Source: Wolbachia endosymbiont (group B) of Hofmannophila pseudospretella
GTDB taxonomy: Bacteria; Pseudomonadota; Alphaproteobacteria; Rickettsiales; Anaplasmataceae
Direction of reading: 5' to 3'
Length of the DNA: 64,000 bases
Assembly: GCF_964028515.1 (NCBI RefSeq)
Contig: NZ_OZ034788.1
Span: 1,240,001 to 1,304,000 of the forward strand
In this document: piece by piece, positions 55,870 through 64,000 of the stretch
How positions within the stretch are numbered: position 1 is the stretch's first letter
How the letters are laid out: every line of letters starts with the position of its first letter
Position numbers and translations under genes: made by a program
Notes under the pieces: model-generated
The model's input: only the letters and a program-made list of their open reading frames with translations
Told to the model about the DNA's origin: nothing
The model's database searches: none

Positions 55870-57504
55870 CTATACCTGTTCTATCTGGACTTCAATTATA
55901 GGTCTTTTTAGTAAATATTCTTTTAAGATACTAAATATTGAGCTCTCAATTTTATTTCTTATTTTTTTTATCGGCTGTGAGTCAAATGCTGACTCAACCT
56001 TCTTTATGATCTTTTGCATAATGGCTGCATCTTTTTGCGCTTCGAAAACACCAGGTGCAAATACTTTTGGCTTAGCAAGCAGTTTATTTTTCTTATTTAC
56101 AACTGCTGTCACTACGATAGCTCCGGCATCTCTCATTCTCTCACGCATTTTTATAACGCTGCATTCTGGATGACGGAGTAACATACCATCAATACCAAAG
56201 TAGTCGACATCAATGGAGCTAACTTTTTCCCCATTTTCCAAATTAACAATATCACCTGGTGCAATCATTATTGCTTTTTTCACACCGCACTCTTTAGCAA
56301 ACTTTACATGTGCATCCGTATGAAGATACTCACCATGAACCGGAATAGACATCTTAGGTTTTATCAAAGAATACATTTCCTTTAGCTCTGCTTTTACTGG
56401 ATGTCCGGAAGCATGAACATTTTCTGTTTTTTCAGTAATAACTTCCACTCCCATCTCAATAAAGGCATTGAGCATGTTATGTGCACGAGTTTCATTGCCA
56501 GGAATGATTTTTGATGAAAAGATCATGGTATCACCTTGCTGCATTTTAAATGCTTGATGACTCTTAGCGGCAAGTCTTGCGGTAGCTGCCAGTGGCTCAC
56601 CTTGACAACCTGTGCAAAGTAGCACCAGTTCTTCCCTTGGAAAATTTACTGCTTCCTTTGCTTCAAGAAACTCAGGAGAATCAGTTAAATAACCACTATC
56701 CTGCGCAACTTTCACTATTCTCCATAAAGATCTGCCAAGTAAAACCACTTTTCTATTTAGTGCTTTTGCAGCTTGGCTTATTGTTTCAATTCGCGCCACA
56801 TTCGAGGCAAATAGCGAGACAGCAACCAATTTTTTAGACCGCTTTATTATATTGTAAATATTATCATAAATTTCACTTTCTGACTCAGGGTGATGCTTGC
56901 TTAATATATTGGTTGAATCGCAAATTGCTGCAAGCAGGTCACCTTTATCGCCAATTTCTTTTAGATGCTCCATATTAGAAGTTAATCCAACAACAGGTTT
57001 TGGATCGAATTTCCAGTCTCCGGTATGGAGTGCACTACCCATTTCAGTGCTAATTAATATTGAATTTGCTTCAGGAATTGAATGAGTTACATTTATAAAC
57101 TCGACGGTAAAAGGACCCAAATTTATGCTGCCATTTATGTCTACCTCTTTCACAGGCACTATACCTTCCAATCGAAATTCTTTTAGTTTCTCTTTAAGAA
57201 AATTAACCGTAAACTTTGTTGTATATATGGAGCACTGCAACTCTTCCCACAAGTGTGGCACTGCACCGCAGTGGTCCTCATGTGCATGTGTAATTATTAT
57301 TCCAAGTAAATCTTTTTTTCTTTGAGCAATAAAATCTATATCAGCAATGAGCAACTCAACACCTGGCATAGTTTCATCTGCAAAACCAACACCAAGGTCG
57401 ATCATAATCCACTTACCTTGGTAATGATATAGGCTAACATTCATCCCGATTCTTCCTACTCCCCCAAGCGGAAGAAATAAAAACTCATTTTTGTTTATAT
57501 TCAT
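55870..57504 (-). CDS. rnj: Ribonuclease J
   Basis: RNase J is a metallo-beta-lactamase exo/endoribonuclease used in RNA processing. From the ATG at 57504 (MNINKNEFLFLPLGG) the protein is 544 aa; ATG 57537 would add 11 residues. Motifs: GVGRIGMNVSLY, DLGVGF, the zinc site THAHEDHCGAVPHL, HTGDWKFDP, CDSTN, a beta-CASP domain with CTGCQGEP and HASGHPVKAEL, and SIPVHGEYLHTDAH. All metal ligands are present. Confidence 0.95.
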   Translation of the reverse strand: MNINKNEFLFLPLGGVGRIGMNVSLYHYQGKWIMIDLGVGFADETMPGVELLIADIDFIAQRKKDLLGIIITHAHEDHCGAVPHLWEELQCSIYTTKFTVNFLKEKLKEFRLEGIVPVKEVDINGSINLGPFTVEFINVTHSIPEANSILISTEMGSALHTGDWKFDPKPVVGLTSNMEHLKEIGDKGDLLAAICDSTNILSKHHPESESEIYDNIYNIIKRSKKLVAVSLFASNVARIETISQAAKALNRKVVLLGRSLWRIVKVAQDSGYLTDSPEFLEAKEAVNFPREELVLLCTGCQGEPLAATARLAAKSHQAFKMQQGDTMIFSSKIIPGNETRAHNMLNAFIEMGVEVITEKTENVHASGHPVKAELKEMYSLIKPKMSIPVHGEYLHTDAHVKFAKECGVKKAIMIAPGDIVNLENGEKVSSIDVDYFGIDGMLLRHPECSVIKMRERMRDAGAIVVTAVVNKKNKLLAKPKVFAPGVFEAQKDAAIMQKIIKKVESAFDSQPIKKIRNKIESSIFSILKEYLLKRPIIEVQIEQV

Positions 57505-57673
57505 TAAATTTAAATTATTAAAACCTGAGGATAGCAAAACTTCGACCTTAAATAAAGGAATTTATCACTTTTGCATAACTTAAAAAAATCTTTTCACTAA
57601 AAGAGAAGGCTTTCAAATTGGTAAAAAGAATTAAGTGTAGACAGCTACCTCTTTATATCATTTAGCAAATTTC

Positions 57674-58792
57674 TCATTTTTTTTTTACTTTTTCAAAGAA
57701 TCCTTCAGATTTCTGCTCTACACTTTCATGTTCCTCTTCCTCAAGCGCTTTTAATAGCTCAATCTGCTTTTGGGTTAAATTCTTTGGATTTAAAGTCTCA
57801 ACTATTACCTGTACGTATAAATCACCACGAGCATGTGAGTTCATATATGGCATACCCTTTTCCCTACAACGTAGTTTGGTACCAGTTTGAGTGCCTTCAG
57901 GGATCTTTACTTTTATTTTAGCTCCATCAATTGATTGAATATCGATTTCACCACCAAGCACTGCTAGTGTCATTCTTATAGGCACTTTACAGTGTAAATC
58001 TGCTCTATTGCGAGTGAAGATCTGATGAGTAGCTATTTTCACACATACGTATAAATCTCCGCTTTTTCCACCTCTTGCTCCAGCTTCTCCTTTACCACTG
58101 ACTCTTACCTTAGCTCCTTCTTCTATGCCTTTTGGAATTGAAACGGAGATATTTACTTCATCTCTTTTACGCCCACTTCCACCGCATTTCTTACATTTAT
58201 TTTGTATTATTTCTCCTTCCCCATAGCATGTAGTACACGTTCTTTCAATGGTAAAAAAGCCCTGTTGAGTTCTAATTCTACCGCTTCCCTGGCATGTGTT
58301 GCACTGAACTGGTTTGATTGCTCCTTCGCTACCTGTGCCTTGGCATGTATTACATTTTATATTTGTCACATAATGTATAGGTGCTTGTATTCCTTTAAAT
58401 GCATCTTCTAAGGTAATTTTAAGGTCGTAGCGCAGATCTGCTCCAAATACTCCTGTTGTACTTCTTTTTGTTCTTGACCTACTTGTACTGCCGCCGAATC
58501 CTCCACCAAAAAAATCGTTAAATATATTGCTAAAATCCCCTCCAGCTTGGCTGAAATCAAATCCACCGGAAGCACCATCGTGACCATAACGATCATAACC
58601 TGCTCTTTTTTCAGAGTCAGATAGAACTTCATATGCAGCTGTTACTTCTTTAAATTTTTCCTCTGCTTCCTTATTACCAGGATTTCTGTCAGGATGATAT
58701 TTTAATGCTAGTTTTTTATATGCTTTTTTTATCTCTTCAATACTAGCATTTCTGCTCACTTCTAGCAGATCATAGTAGTCTTTTTTGTTCAT
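57674..58792 (-). CDS. dnaJ: Chaperone DnaJ
   Basis: The 372-aa protein has a J domain with intact YHPDRNPGN, a Gly/Phe region (GGDFSNIFNDFFGGGFGG) and four zinc repeats (CNTCQGTG, CNTCQGSG, CTTCYGEG, CKKCGGSG). The C-terminal substrate domain follows. It stimulates DnaK. In contrast to HscB in this window, its HPD is intact. ATG start at 58792. Confidence 0.97.
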   Translation of the reverse strand: MNKKDYYDLLEVSRNASIEEIKKAYKKLALKYHPDRNPGNKEAEEKFKEVTAAYEVLSDSEKRAGYDRYGHDGASGGFDFSQAGGDFSNIFNDFFGGGFGGSTSRSRTKRSTTGVFGADLRYDLKITLEDAFKGIQAPIHYVTNIKCNTCQGTGSEGAIKPVQCNTCQGSGRIRTQQGFFTIERTCTTCYGEGEIIQNKCKKCGGSGRKRDEVNISVSIPKGIEEGAKVRVSGKGEAGARGGKSGDLYVCVKIATHQIFTRNRADLHCKVPIRMTLAVLGGEIDIQSIDGAKIKVKIPEGTQTGTKLRCREKGMPYMNSHARGDLYVQVIVETLNPKNLTQKQIELLKALEEEEHESVEQKSEGFFEKVKKK

Positions 58793-58874
58793 ATATAATA
58801 GCTCAGTATTTTACCTTTAAAGATAGGTATTACATATATGAATTTCAAGTATGACCTCTATTTCCTATAAAATA

Positions 58875-58952
58875 TGGTGCACCCTGAGCGACTTGAACGC
58901 CCGACCTTTTGATCCGTAGTCAAATGCTCTAATCCAACTGAGCTAAGGGTGC
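58875..58952 (-). tRNA. tRNA-Arg (anticodon ACG)
   Basis: The acceptor arm GCACCCT pairs with AGGGTGC. The D arm is TAGCTCAGTTGGA, the anticodon loop CTACGGA carries ACG, and the T arm is GGGCGTTCAAGTCGCTC. An ACCA end is encoded. The A34 should be edited to inosine. Confidence 0.95.
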
Positions 58953-59214
58953 TTGCACAAAGTTGACTTTAACAGATTTTGTAGCTTATTTCAATTGATT
59001 TAGCTAAAAATAAAACTCTTATCATGTATGAAACCTGTAAGAAATTGTACTAGCTCTCTTAAAGGATAACTTAAGTTAACAGTTTTCAATTATTTTGATT
59101 TTAGAACCGCTATCCGAATAAGTGCTTTTCACATTATACTGCCAAGCTGCTAACAAATAGCGGAATGACGGTTATAGTTAAATCTAAACTATTTTGGCTA
59201 TATCAGAAGACGGG
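58953..59214. other. 262-bp spacer; nothing supported
   Basis: No gene or repeat that I can support lies between tRNA-Arg and the small membrane protein gene. Confidence 0.4.
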
Positions 59215-59727
59215 TTATGCAGAAACCTTAAAATACTTCTTGCTTGCTAAGGAGAATAAATACATTCCTACAAACAAGCAGATACTCAATATCGATGCAT
59301 AGGAAAACTTGAAAATTAAATCTTTAATATATCTTGATAAGCATTTACCTGCAGAAATTTTGTATAGTAGTCCAACACAAACAATCGTACTATCAATGAC
59401 TGATGCTATAATTAAAGTGATGAAATTTGCCATATGAAAATTCAATTTGGACTTTAATTTTTTTAAAATAACTATGCTTGAGAGAAGAGAGACTAGAATT
59501 GCAGTATATGAAACCAATATTACCAAACTAAAATTTTGCAATTTAAAAAGACAGCATATCACTGTACACACTATTAAGCTGTAAGTAGCTTTGCTTCTAC
59601 CATGAAACTCAACCATTGAGTTTACAACTAAAGTAGCTCCCACAAATAAGGTAGCACATATCATTAATTTATTTGAAGTGTTAAGTAAAGAAAGACTGAT
59701 AAGCAAGAGTATTGATAAAATGGACAT
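59215..59727 (-). CDS. Hypothetical integral membrane protein
   Basis: The 170-aa product (ATG at 59727 after GTAGGTG; an in-frame GTG at 59733 is possible) has four to five hydrophobic segments: ILSILLLISLSLL, ICATLFVGATLVV, LVILVSYTAILVSLLSSIVIL, LIIASVIDSTIVCVGLLY and ILSICLFVGMYLFSL. No family is recognised. It is followed by tRNA-Arg and dnaJ on the same strand. Confidence 0.6.
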   Translation of the reverse strand: MSILSILLLISLSLLNTSNKLMICATLFVGATLVVNSMVEFHGRSKATYSLIVCTVICCLFKLQNFSLVILVSYTAILVSLLSSIVILKKLKSKLNFHMANFITLIIASVIDSTIVCVGLLYKISAGKCLSRYIKDLIFKFSYASILSICLFVGMYLFSLASKKYFKVSA

Positions 59728-59804
59728 AATCACCTACCCAAATTTAATAACATGCATTTATTTTAATCAGACATTACACATAATGAAAAATTTGTCTAGC
59801 ATAA

Positions 59805-62800
59805 TCAAAAGTTATTTAAACTAGCACCTAAGTCTTTCAAATCTATTCTTATAATATCCTTTATATTGAGAGCTTTCTCCTCTGTCACTTTTCCAATACA
59901 TGAAAAAACTATACCTTTAAACAATTCTTCAAACTTCCGCTGATTTTGCGGGGCAATGGTTACTAATATTCTACTTTGCGATTCAGAAAACATTATTATC
60001 TTGTTTATTATGTCTGTATTTTGTGTTTTTCCTATTGGTACTAGTGAAAGATCAATTTCAGCACCAAGGTCTCCTGCAATTAGCGATTTTGCCAGAGCAA
60101 TAATTAAGCCGCCTAAGTTTGGTGCAATTGCAGAGACAATTATACCATCTTTTATTGCCTGGTTGTAACGTTCATACAACTTCCTAGCGCTCTTTGCATC
60201 AACTTTTGGCACGTTGTTATTATCTATTCCACTATATAACTGATATTCAGATCTACCAAGCTCATCGTGGGTTGTACCAAGCACATATATCAAGTCCCCT
60301 GGCATTTTCACATCAAGCGATACCGCATTTTCAATATTGTCTATAACTCCAATTGCTGAAATGAGTAATGAAGGTGGCGCAGATATCGTTACTTCCTTGC
60401 CATTTTCATCATACCCTTTGAAGTCGTTAAACATACTATCTTTTCCAGATATGAATGGCGTTTTAAATGCAGTTGCAAAGTCGTAACAAGCCTCTGCAGC
60501 TCTCTTTAGTTGCCACAACCTTTCTGGATTATAAGCATCGCACCAGCAAAAATTGTCGAGCAACGCTAGATGATTTATATTTCCTCCTGCAGCTACGTAG
60601 TTGCGTATTGCAGTGTCAATTGCACATGCTGCCATGTGATAAGTGTCAATTTCTCCATAACTTGAGCCAAATCCCTGCGATTTTACAACACCTTTGTTTG
60701 AAGAAAGGACTGGCCTCGAGACAACAGCTTCACTGCACACTCTTCCCTTGCCTTGCAGTGGTTTCAGTATTGACGATCCTTGAACCTCATGGTCATATTG
60801 CACCACTATAAACTCTTTGCTGCGTATGTTTGGTCTGCTTAGCATTTCTTTTAGTGCAAAGGTGTCATTCCAGTGCTTGACACTGGAATCTATCTCAAGC
60901 TCAACTCTGCCATCGCACGTATTTTGACATAAAGTTTTAGATTTATTTGCAGACAAAGCCTGCTGGATTTCAGTGTCAAGCACTGGGATGACAGGAGAGA
61001 ATTCTGGAATGATAGCGTATGGGTTAGATTTTCCAGACCATGGCTTTGTTTGTAAATGCACTTTGGGATTACCGTCATGCAGAAATTCAGTTTCGATGTC
61101 CATTATTACTGCCCCTGGGGGACATTTAACAACGGCTTTGCCACTTTTGTTGAATTTTCCAATTACACAGACCTCCACATCATGTGTTTTCATGATTTGC
61201 TTAAACGCAGGAAGATTTTCTTCTGGCACTGCTAAGGTCATTCTCTCTTGTGATTCTGATATCCATATTTCCCACGGAGCCATACCCTCGTTTTTAAGGA
61301 GAACCTTGCTCAAATCAACTTCAAATCCGTCTTTTCCCATTTCACCAATGGACGATGATAGACCGCCTGCTCCATTATCCGTTATTGCATTATAAAGACC
61401 AAGATCTCTTGCTTCTACGACGGCGTTGGATAATTTTTTTTGTGTTATAGGGTCACCAATTTGCACAATTGTTGAAGGGCTGTTTCCCGACAATGCCTCT
61501 GAAGAAAAAGTTGCACCGTGAATTCCGTCCCTTCCAACTCTTCCACCAATAATTACGATTTTATCACCGTTTTTGGGTTCTTTTATGTGTGAAGGTGCAT
61601 TATTTATATTCCGTGGAATAATTCCGATGCTTCCAACAAAAACTAATGGCTTTCCACAGAATCTATCGTCAAAGTATACTGATCCAAGTTGCGTTGGAAT
61701 ACCGGAGCAATTACCAGCAACATTAACACCGTGAATCACTTCTTTCATTATATATTTTGGTGGTAAGATTTTATCAGTACGCTCTTTATCTCTATAAAGT
61801 TTGCCTTTTGATTCTTTGGCAAAGCAAAAGTAATAAGTATTCATGATAGGTTCTGCACCTTTGCCAAAACCGACTATATCTCGGTTAACTCCAAGCACTC
61901 CAGTCATTGCTCCACCGAACGGATCGAGAGCTGAAGGACTATTGTGAGTTTCAACTTTATCTACAATCAAGTAATCATCATCAAAAATTATTCCTCCTGC
62001 GTTGTCGGAGAAAACTGACACGCATATGTTAGAATTTATCTCACGCGTTGCACGCTTAATATAATGAGCATATAGACCGTCTTTTATTTCATCAATAGGG
62101 GAGCAAAAAATATTGTGTTTACAATGTTCAGACCAAGTCTGTGCCAGAGACTCAAGTTCAATATCATATGGATTTCTACCGAGTTTTTTAAAGTAATCCT
62201 TTATAGCTTTCATTGCTGCCAGCGAGAGCCCTAAAGTGCCATTACCATCGATTCCATCTCTGCTGATTTTTTCAAGCTCTTGGTCACTTACATTGAGTTT
62301 GACAGATTTTGCTCCATTATTACCTGGTGTCATCCCAGTGCTTGACACTGGGATCCATTCTTTTTTTTCCTGGTCACGCGCTGTAATGACACCAGGTGGG
62401 GTATTTGGTTTACTGTAATACTTCCAATGGCAATTGCCGTTTTCTTTATAGACAAGTGTGCAATATTCAGTAATAGAATTGAATTCCTGTTTTATGTCAT
62501 CTTCGGTTGGAAAACCTCCTTGACTTAGAATCAATTTTGAACTTCTTGCCTTGATAGAAACACTTTCATCAATGTGGCCTTTGCTCATTAGATATTCTCT
62601 AACAATTTGTTTTGCCGTGTTGCCTACGTTATCGGTCATGCCAGGTAAAAAGCTTATCTCCAAGCCCCACTTTGCTTGTGATTCTATGAAGTTATATTGA
62701 ACTTCTTCAAGGTTTTCATTGTAGGAATAATAACGGCAGTCTTGTATGACTTTATTATAAAATAGCTCACAAATTTCTTCATGTAATTTTGATGGTAATT

Positions 62801-62891
62801 CTTTGCTTATGTAAATCAAGTAAACATTAACTACCCTTCTGCGGCCAACTTGTTCACATTTATTAAAAACTTCTATTCTGATGTTTGCCAT
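59805..62891 (-). CDS. purL: Phosphoribosylformylglycinamidine synthase (PurL) with two in-frame palindromic inserts
   Basis: PurL makes FGAM in purine synthesis. The 1,028-aa protein starts with a PurS-like segment, then the two AIR-synthase-type halves: QTWSEHCKHNIF, DKVETHNSPSALDPFGGAMTGV, GRVGRDGIHGATFSSEAL, DNGAGGLSSSIGEMG, FISGKDSMFNDF. It ends without a glutaminase domain, so a separate PurQ is expected. Residues ~165-188 (EWIPVSSTGMTPG) and ~633-676 are encoded by palindromic repeats that keep the frame. Confidence 0.95.
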   Translation of the reverse strand: MANIRIEVFNKCEQVGRRRVVNVYLIYISKELPSKLHEEICELFYNKVIQDCRYYSYNENLEEVQYNFIESQAKWGLEISFLPGMTDNVGNTAKQIVREYLMSKGHIDESVSIKARSSKLILSQGGFPTEDDIKQEFNSITEYCTLVYKENGNCHWKYYSKPNTPPGVITARDQEKKEWIPVSSTGMTPGNNGAKSVKLNVSDQELEKISRDGIDGNGTLGLSLAAMKAIKDYFKKLGRNPYDIELESLAQTWSEHCKHNIFCSPIDEIKDGLYAHYIKRATREINSNICVSVFSDNAGGIIFDDDYLIVDKVETHNSPSALDPFGGAMTGVLGVNRDIVGFGKGAEPIMNTYYFCFAKESKGKLYRDKERTDKILPPKYIMKEVIHGVNVAGNCSGIPTQLGSVYFDDRFCGKPLVFVGSIGIIPRNINNAPSHIKEPKNGDKIVIIGGRVGRDGIHGATFSSEALSGNSPSTIVQIGDPITQKKLSNAVVEARDLGLYNAITDNGAGGLSSSIGEMGKDGFEVDLSKVLLKNEGMAPWEIWISESQERMTLAVPEENLPAFKQIMKTHDVEVCVIGKFNKSGKAVVKCPPGAVIMDIETEFLHDGNPKVHLQTKPWSGKSNPYAIIPEFSPVIPVLDTEIQQALSANKSKTLCQNTCDGRVELEIDSSVKHWNDTFALKEMLSRPNIRSKEFIVVQYDHEVQGSSILKPLQGKGRVCSEAVVSRPVLSSNKGVVKSQGFGSSYGEIDTYHMAACAIDTAIRNYVAAGGNINHLALLDNFCWCDAYNPERLWQLKRAAEACYDFATAFKTPFISGKDSMFNDFKGYDENGKEVTISAPPSLLISAIGVIDNIENAVSLDVKMPGDLIYVLGTTHDELGRSEYQLYSGIDNNNVPKVDAKSARKLYERYNQAIKDGIIVSAIAPNLGGLIIALAKSLIAGDLGAEIDLSLVPIGKTQNTDIINKIIMFSESQSRILVTIAPQNQRKFEELFKGIVFSCIGKVTEEKALNIKDIIRIDLKDLGASLNNF
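60863..60993. repeat. Palindromic element in frame in purL, insert 2
   Basis: The arms are 60863-60890 (TGTCATTCCAGTGCTTGACA...) and 60963-60993 (...GTGTCAAGCACTGGGATGAC), with a ~72-bp spacer. It adds about 44 residues (VIPVLDTEIQQ...ELEIDSSVKHWND) between the two halves of PurL. Confidence 0.88.
62328..62391. repeat. Palindromic element in frame in purL, insert 1
   Basis: The left arm TGTCATCCCAGTGCTTGACA...GGATCCA (62328-62357) and the degenerate right arm TGGTCACGCGCTGTAATGACA (62371-62391) form a compact copy. On the coding strand it gives EWIPVSSTGMTPG, the same peptide as in hscA and addB. Confidence 0.88.
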
Positions 62892-62999
62892 GTAATATTG
62901 TGAAAGACTTTAATATATCATAGCATAAGAAACTGCGAGCACATTTATATTTTAAATAATTTCTATACAATAAAAGTGTTGTATTAATTGTTACTGTTA

Positions 63000-64000
63000 G
63001 TGGGAAGAGTTTTTACTGTTAATGTGAATGAGTCCCTTTTTGATGTGCTGGTTCAGCACATATTTTCTGAATATGAAAGAGAAAAAATTCCCGAGATAAA
63101 GATCATACTTCCCTGCAAGAGGGATGTGATAGCATTGCTGAGTGCATTCAAGAATTACAGAACTATAATTTTGCCAGAGATAGTTTCACTAGAAAACATT
63201 GATGAAGAAGATTTAATATTAAATCTTGATAGAGTTAAAGTTATTAACCCGACAAAGAGAACGCTGCTACTCATTCAATTTATATTGGAGTGGAATAAAA
63301 AACACAATGATAATTTTCCAATCGATCTAGTTTACAGTTTGCCGTCATTACTTCAATATACCCAAATAGCGGATTGTTATCAGCTTGATGAGCATTCGAA
63401 GAAAATGGAGAATTTCATAAACTTACTTATCAAAACTTGGAATAACACTTTAAAAAATTTAGGATTAGTAGATATACTAAAGCATAAGAGTGACTACATA
63501 AACAATATGATAGCCTCCCTGCAGAAAGATCAGCATATGATCTTTATTGGAATTGGGAAGGAGGAGATTTATAAGTTGTTGATTAAAGCTGTATACGACC
63601 TGCCATTTGGAAAGATAATTTTACCTAATCTGAATTTGAAAATTAAAGAGAAAGATTGGCAATCACTTGATAAAAAACATTATCAATATTGCCTAAAAGA
63701 TCTGCTCGATTATTTAAGTATAGGCAGAGAGGATGTAAGTTTTCTGCCAGAAGCGTGTTCTCCAGTGCCCAGACACTCGGATCCAGAAAACTTAACTTTA
63801 AATGAGTGCACCAGGTGGCTGTACAATAGAAACTGGATTCCAGTGTCAAGCACTGGAATGACATCATCTACTACTCAAATTACCTGCAAATTACAATGTT
63901 CGTACACTAAAAATCAGAGGTCTGGGATGACAGGCAGTCCTGAACTAGATTATGTCTTTGATACAACTGCCGATCTAAGTAAAGTTAGTAATGGATATAT
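63000..64000 (+). CDS. addB: Double-strand break repair protein AddB (partial, runs off window end)
   Basis: The frame is open from the GTG at 63000 to the window end (>333 codons). The opening GRVFTVNVNESLFDVLVQHI, then IKIILPCKRDVIALLSAF, ILPEIVSLENIDEEDL, fits the start of alphaproteobacterial AddB, the inactive-helicase partner of the AddA nuclease-helicase. There is no Walker A lysine, as in AddB. About residues 252-308 are encoded by a palindromic repeat read in frame. The start codon has no clear ribosome site. The C-terminal nuclease domain is outside the window. Confidence 0.75.
   Translation, partial: MGRVFTVNVNESLFDVLVQHIFSEYEREKIPEIKIILPCKRDVIALLSAFKNYRTIILPEIVSLENIDEEDLILNLDRVKVINPTKRTLLLIQFILEWNKKHNDNFPIDLVYSLPSLLQYTQIADCYQLDEHSKKMENFINLLIKTWNNTLKNLGLVDILKHKSDYINNMIASLQKDQHMIFIGIGKEEIYKLLIKAVYDLPFGKIILPNLNLKIKEKDWQSLDKKHYQYCLKDLLDYLSIGREDVSFLPEACSPVPRHSDPENLTLNECTRWLYNRNWIPVSSTGMTSSTTQITCKLQCSYTKNQRSGMTGSPELDYVFDTTADLSKVSNGY
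63755..63915 (+). repeat. Palindromic element in frame in addB
   Basis: The arms are about 63755-63785 and 63834-63863, with element sequence on to about 63915 (GCAAATTACAATGTTCGTAC). The translation PVPRHSDPENL...NWIPVSSTGMT parallels the hscA insert over ~50 residues. Confidence 0.88.

Overview
The window is AT-rich alphaproteobacterial DNA that reads as a Wolbachia (Rickettsiales, Anaplasmataceae) chromosome segment. The strongest evidence is the gene order ribA-virB8-virB9-virB10-virB11-virD4 followed by a WSP-type surface protein gene, together with ankyrin-repeat genes, dispersed palindromic repeats, insertion sequences and a gene transfer agent (GTA)-type tail gene. This assignment rests on recognition of families and gene order only; no database was searched. 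Layout: 1-1164 holds the 5' part of a secreted metallophosphoesterase on the minus strand. 1355-9591 holds tRNA-Leu(GAG), ribA, the type IV secretion operon virB8-B9-B10-B11-virD4 and wspB. 9775-17571 holds topA, an MFS transporter, radA and ftsY, separated by repeat-rich spacers. 17747-20885 is the iron-sulfur operon iscU-iscA-hscB-hscA. 20889-28643 holds lepB, an orphan virB2 pilin gene, pdhB, an ankyrin/coiled-coil membrane protein, uvrA and comF. 28644-45911 is the accessory region. It contains a decayed transposase, an ankyrin protein, a membrane AAA ATPase split by an IS, a GTA 'megatron'-like tail gene split by two ISs, and a tandem array of toxin-like glycosyltransferases and an unrecognised paralogous protein family. 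45912-64000 returns to housekeeping genes: a leucine-rich-repeat/DnaQ fusion, lipA, rpmB, a DUF721 gene, iscX, tRNA-Leu(TAA), rpsD, tkt, prs, gatC, tolB, rnj, dnaJ, tRNA-Arg(ACG), a small membrane protein, purL and the start of addB. How the genes work together: VirB8/B9/B10/B11/VirD4, with the separately encoded VirB2, supply much of a type IV secretion channel, its ATPases and coupling protein. The ankyrin proteins and glycosyltransferases are the kind of genes whose products such a channel might deliver, but nothing here proves secretion. IscU/IscA/HscB/HscA/IscX form Fe-S clusters, which LipA needs to make lipoate for the pyruvate dehydrogenase to which PdhB belongs. The most unusual points are these: three same-length 1,100-bp IS630-like copies with the same encoded proteins, each splitting a gene; two or more tandem glycosyltransferase/unknown-protein units; the LRR-DnaQ fusion; palindromic repeats inserted in frame in hscA, purL (twice) and addB; and an HscB whose J domain lacks the HPD motif.
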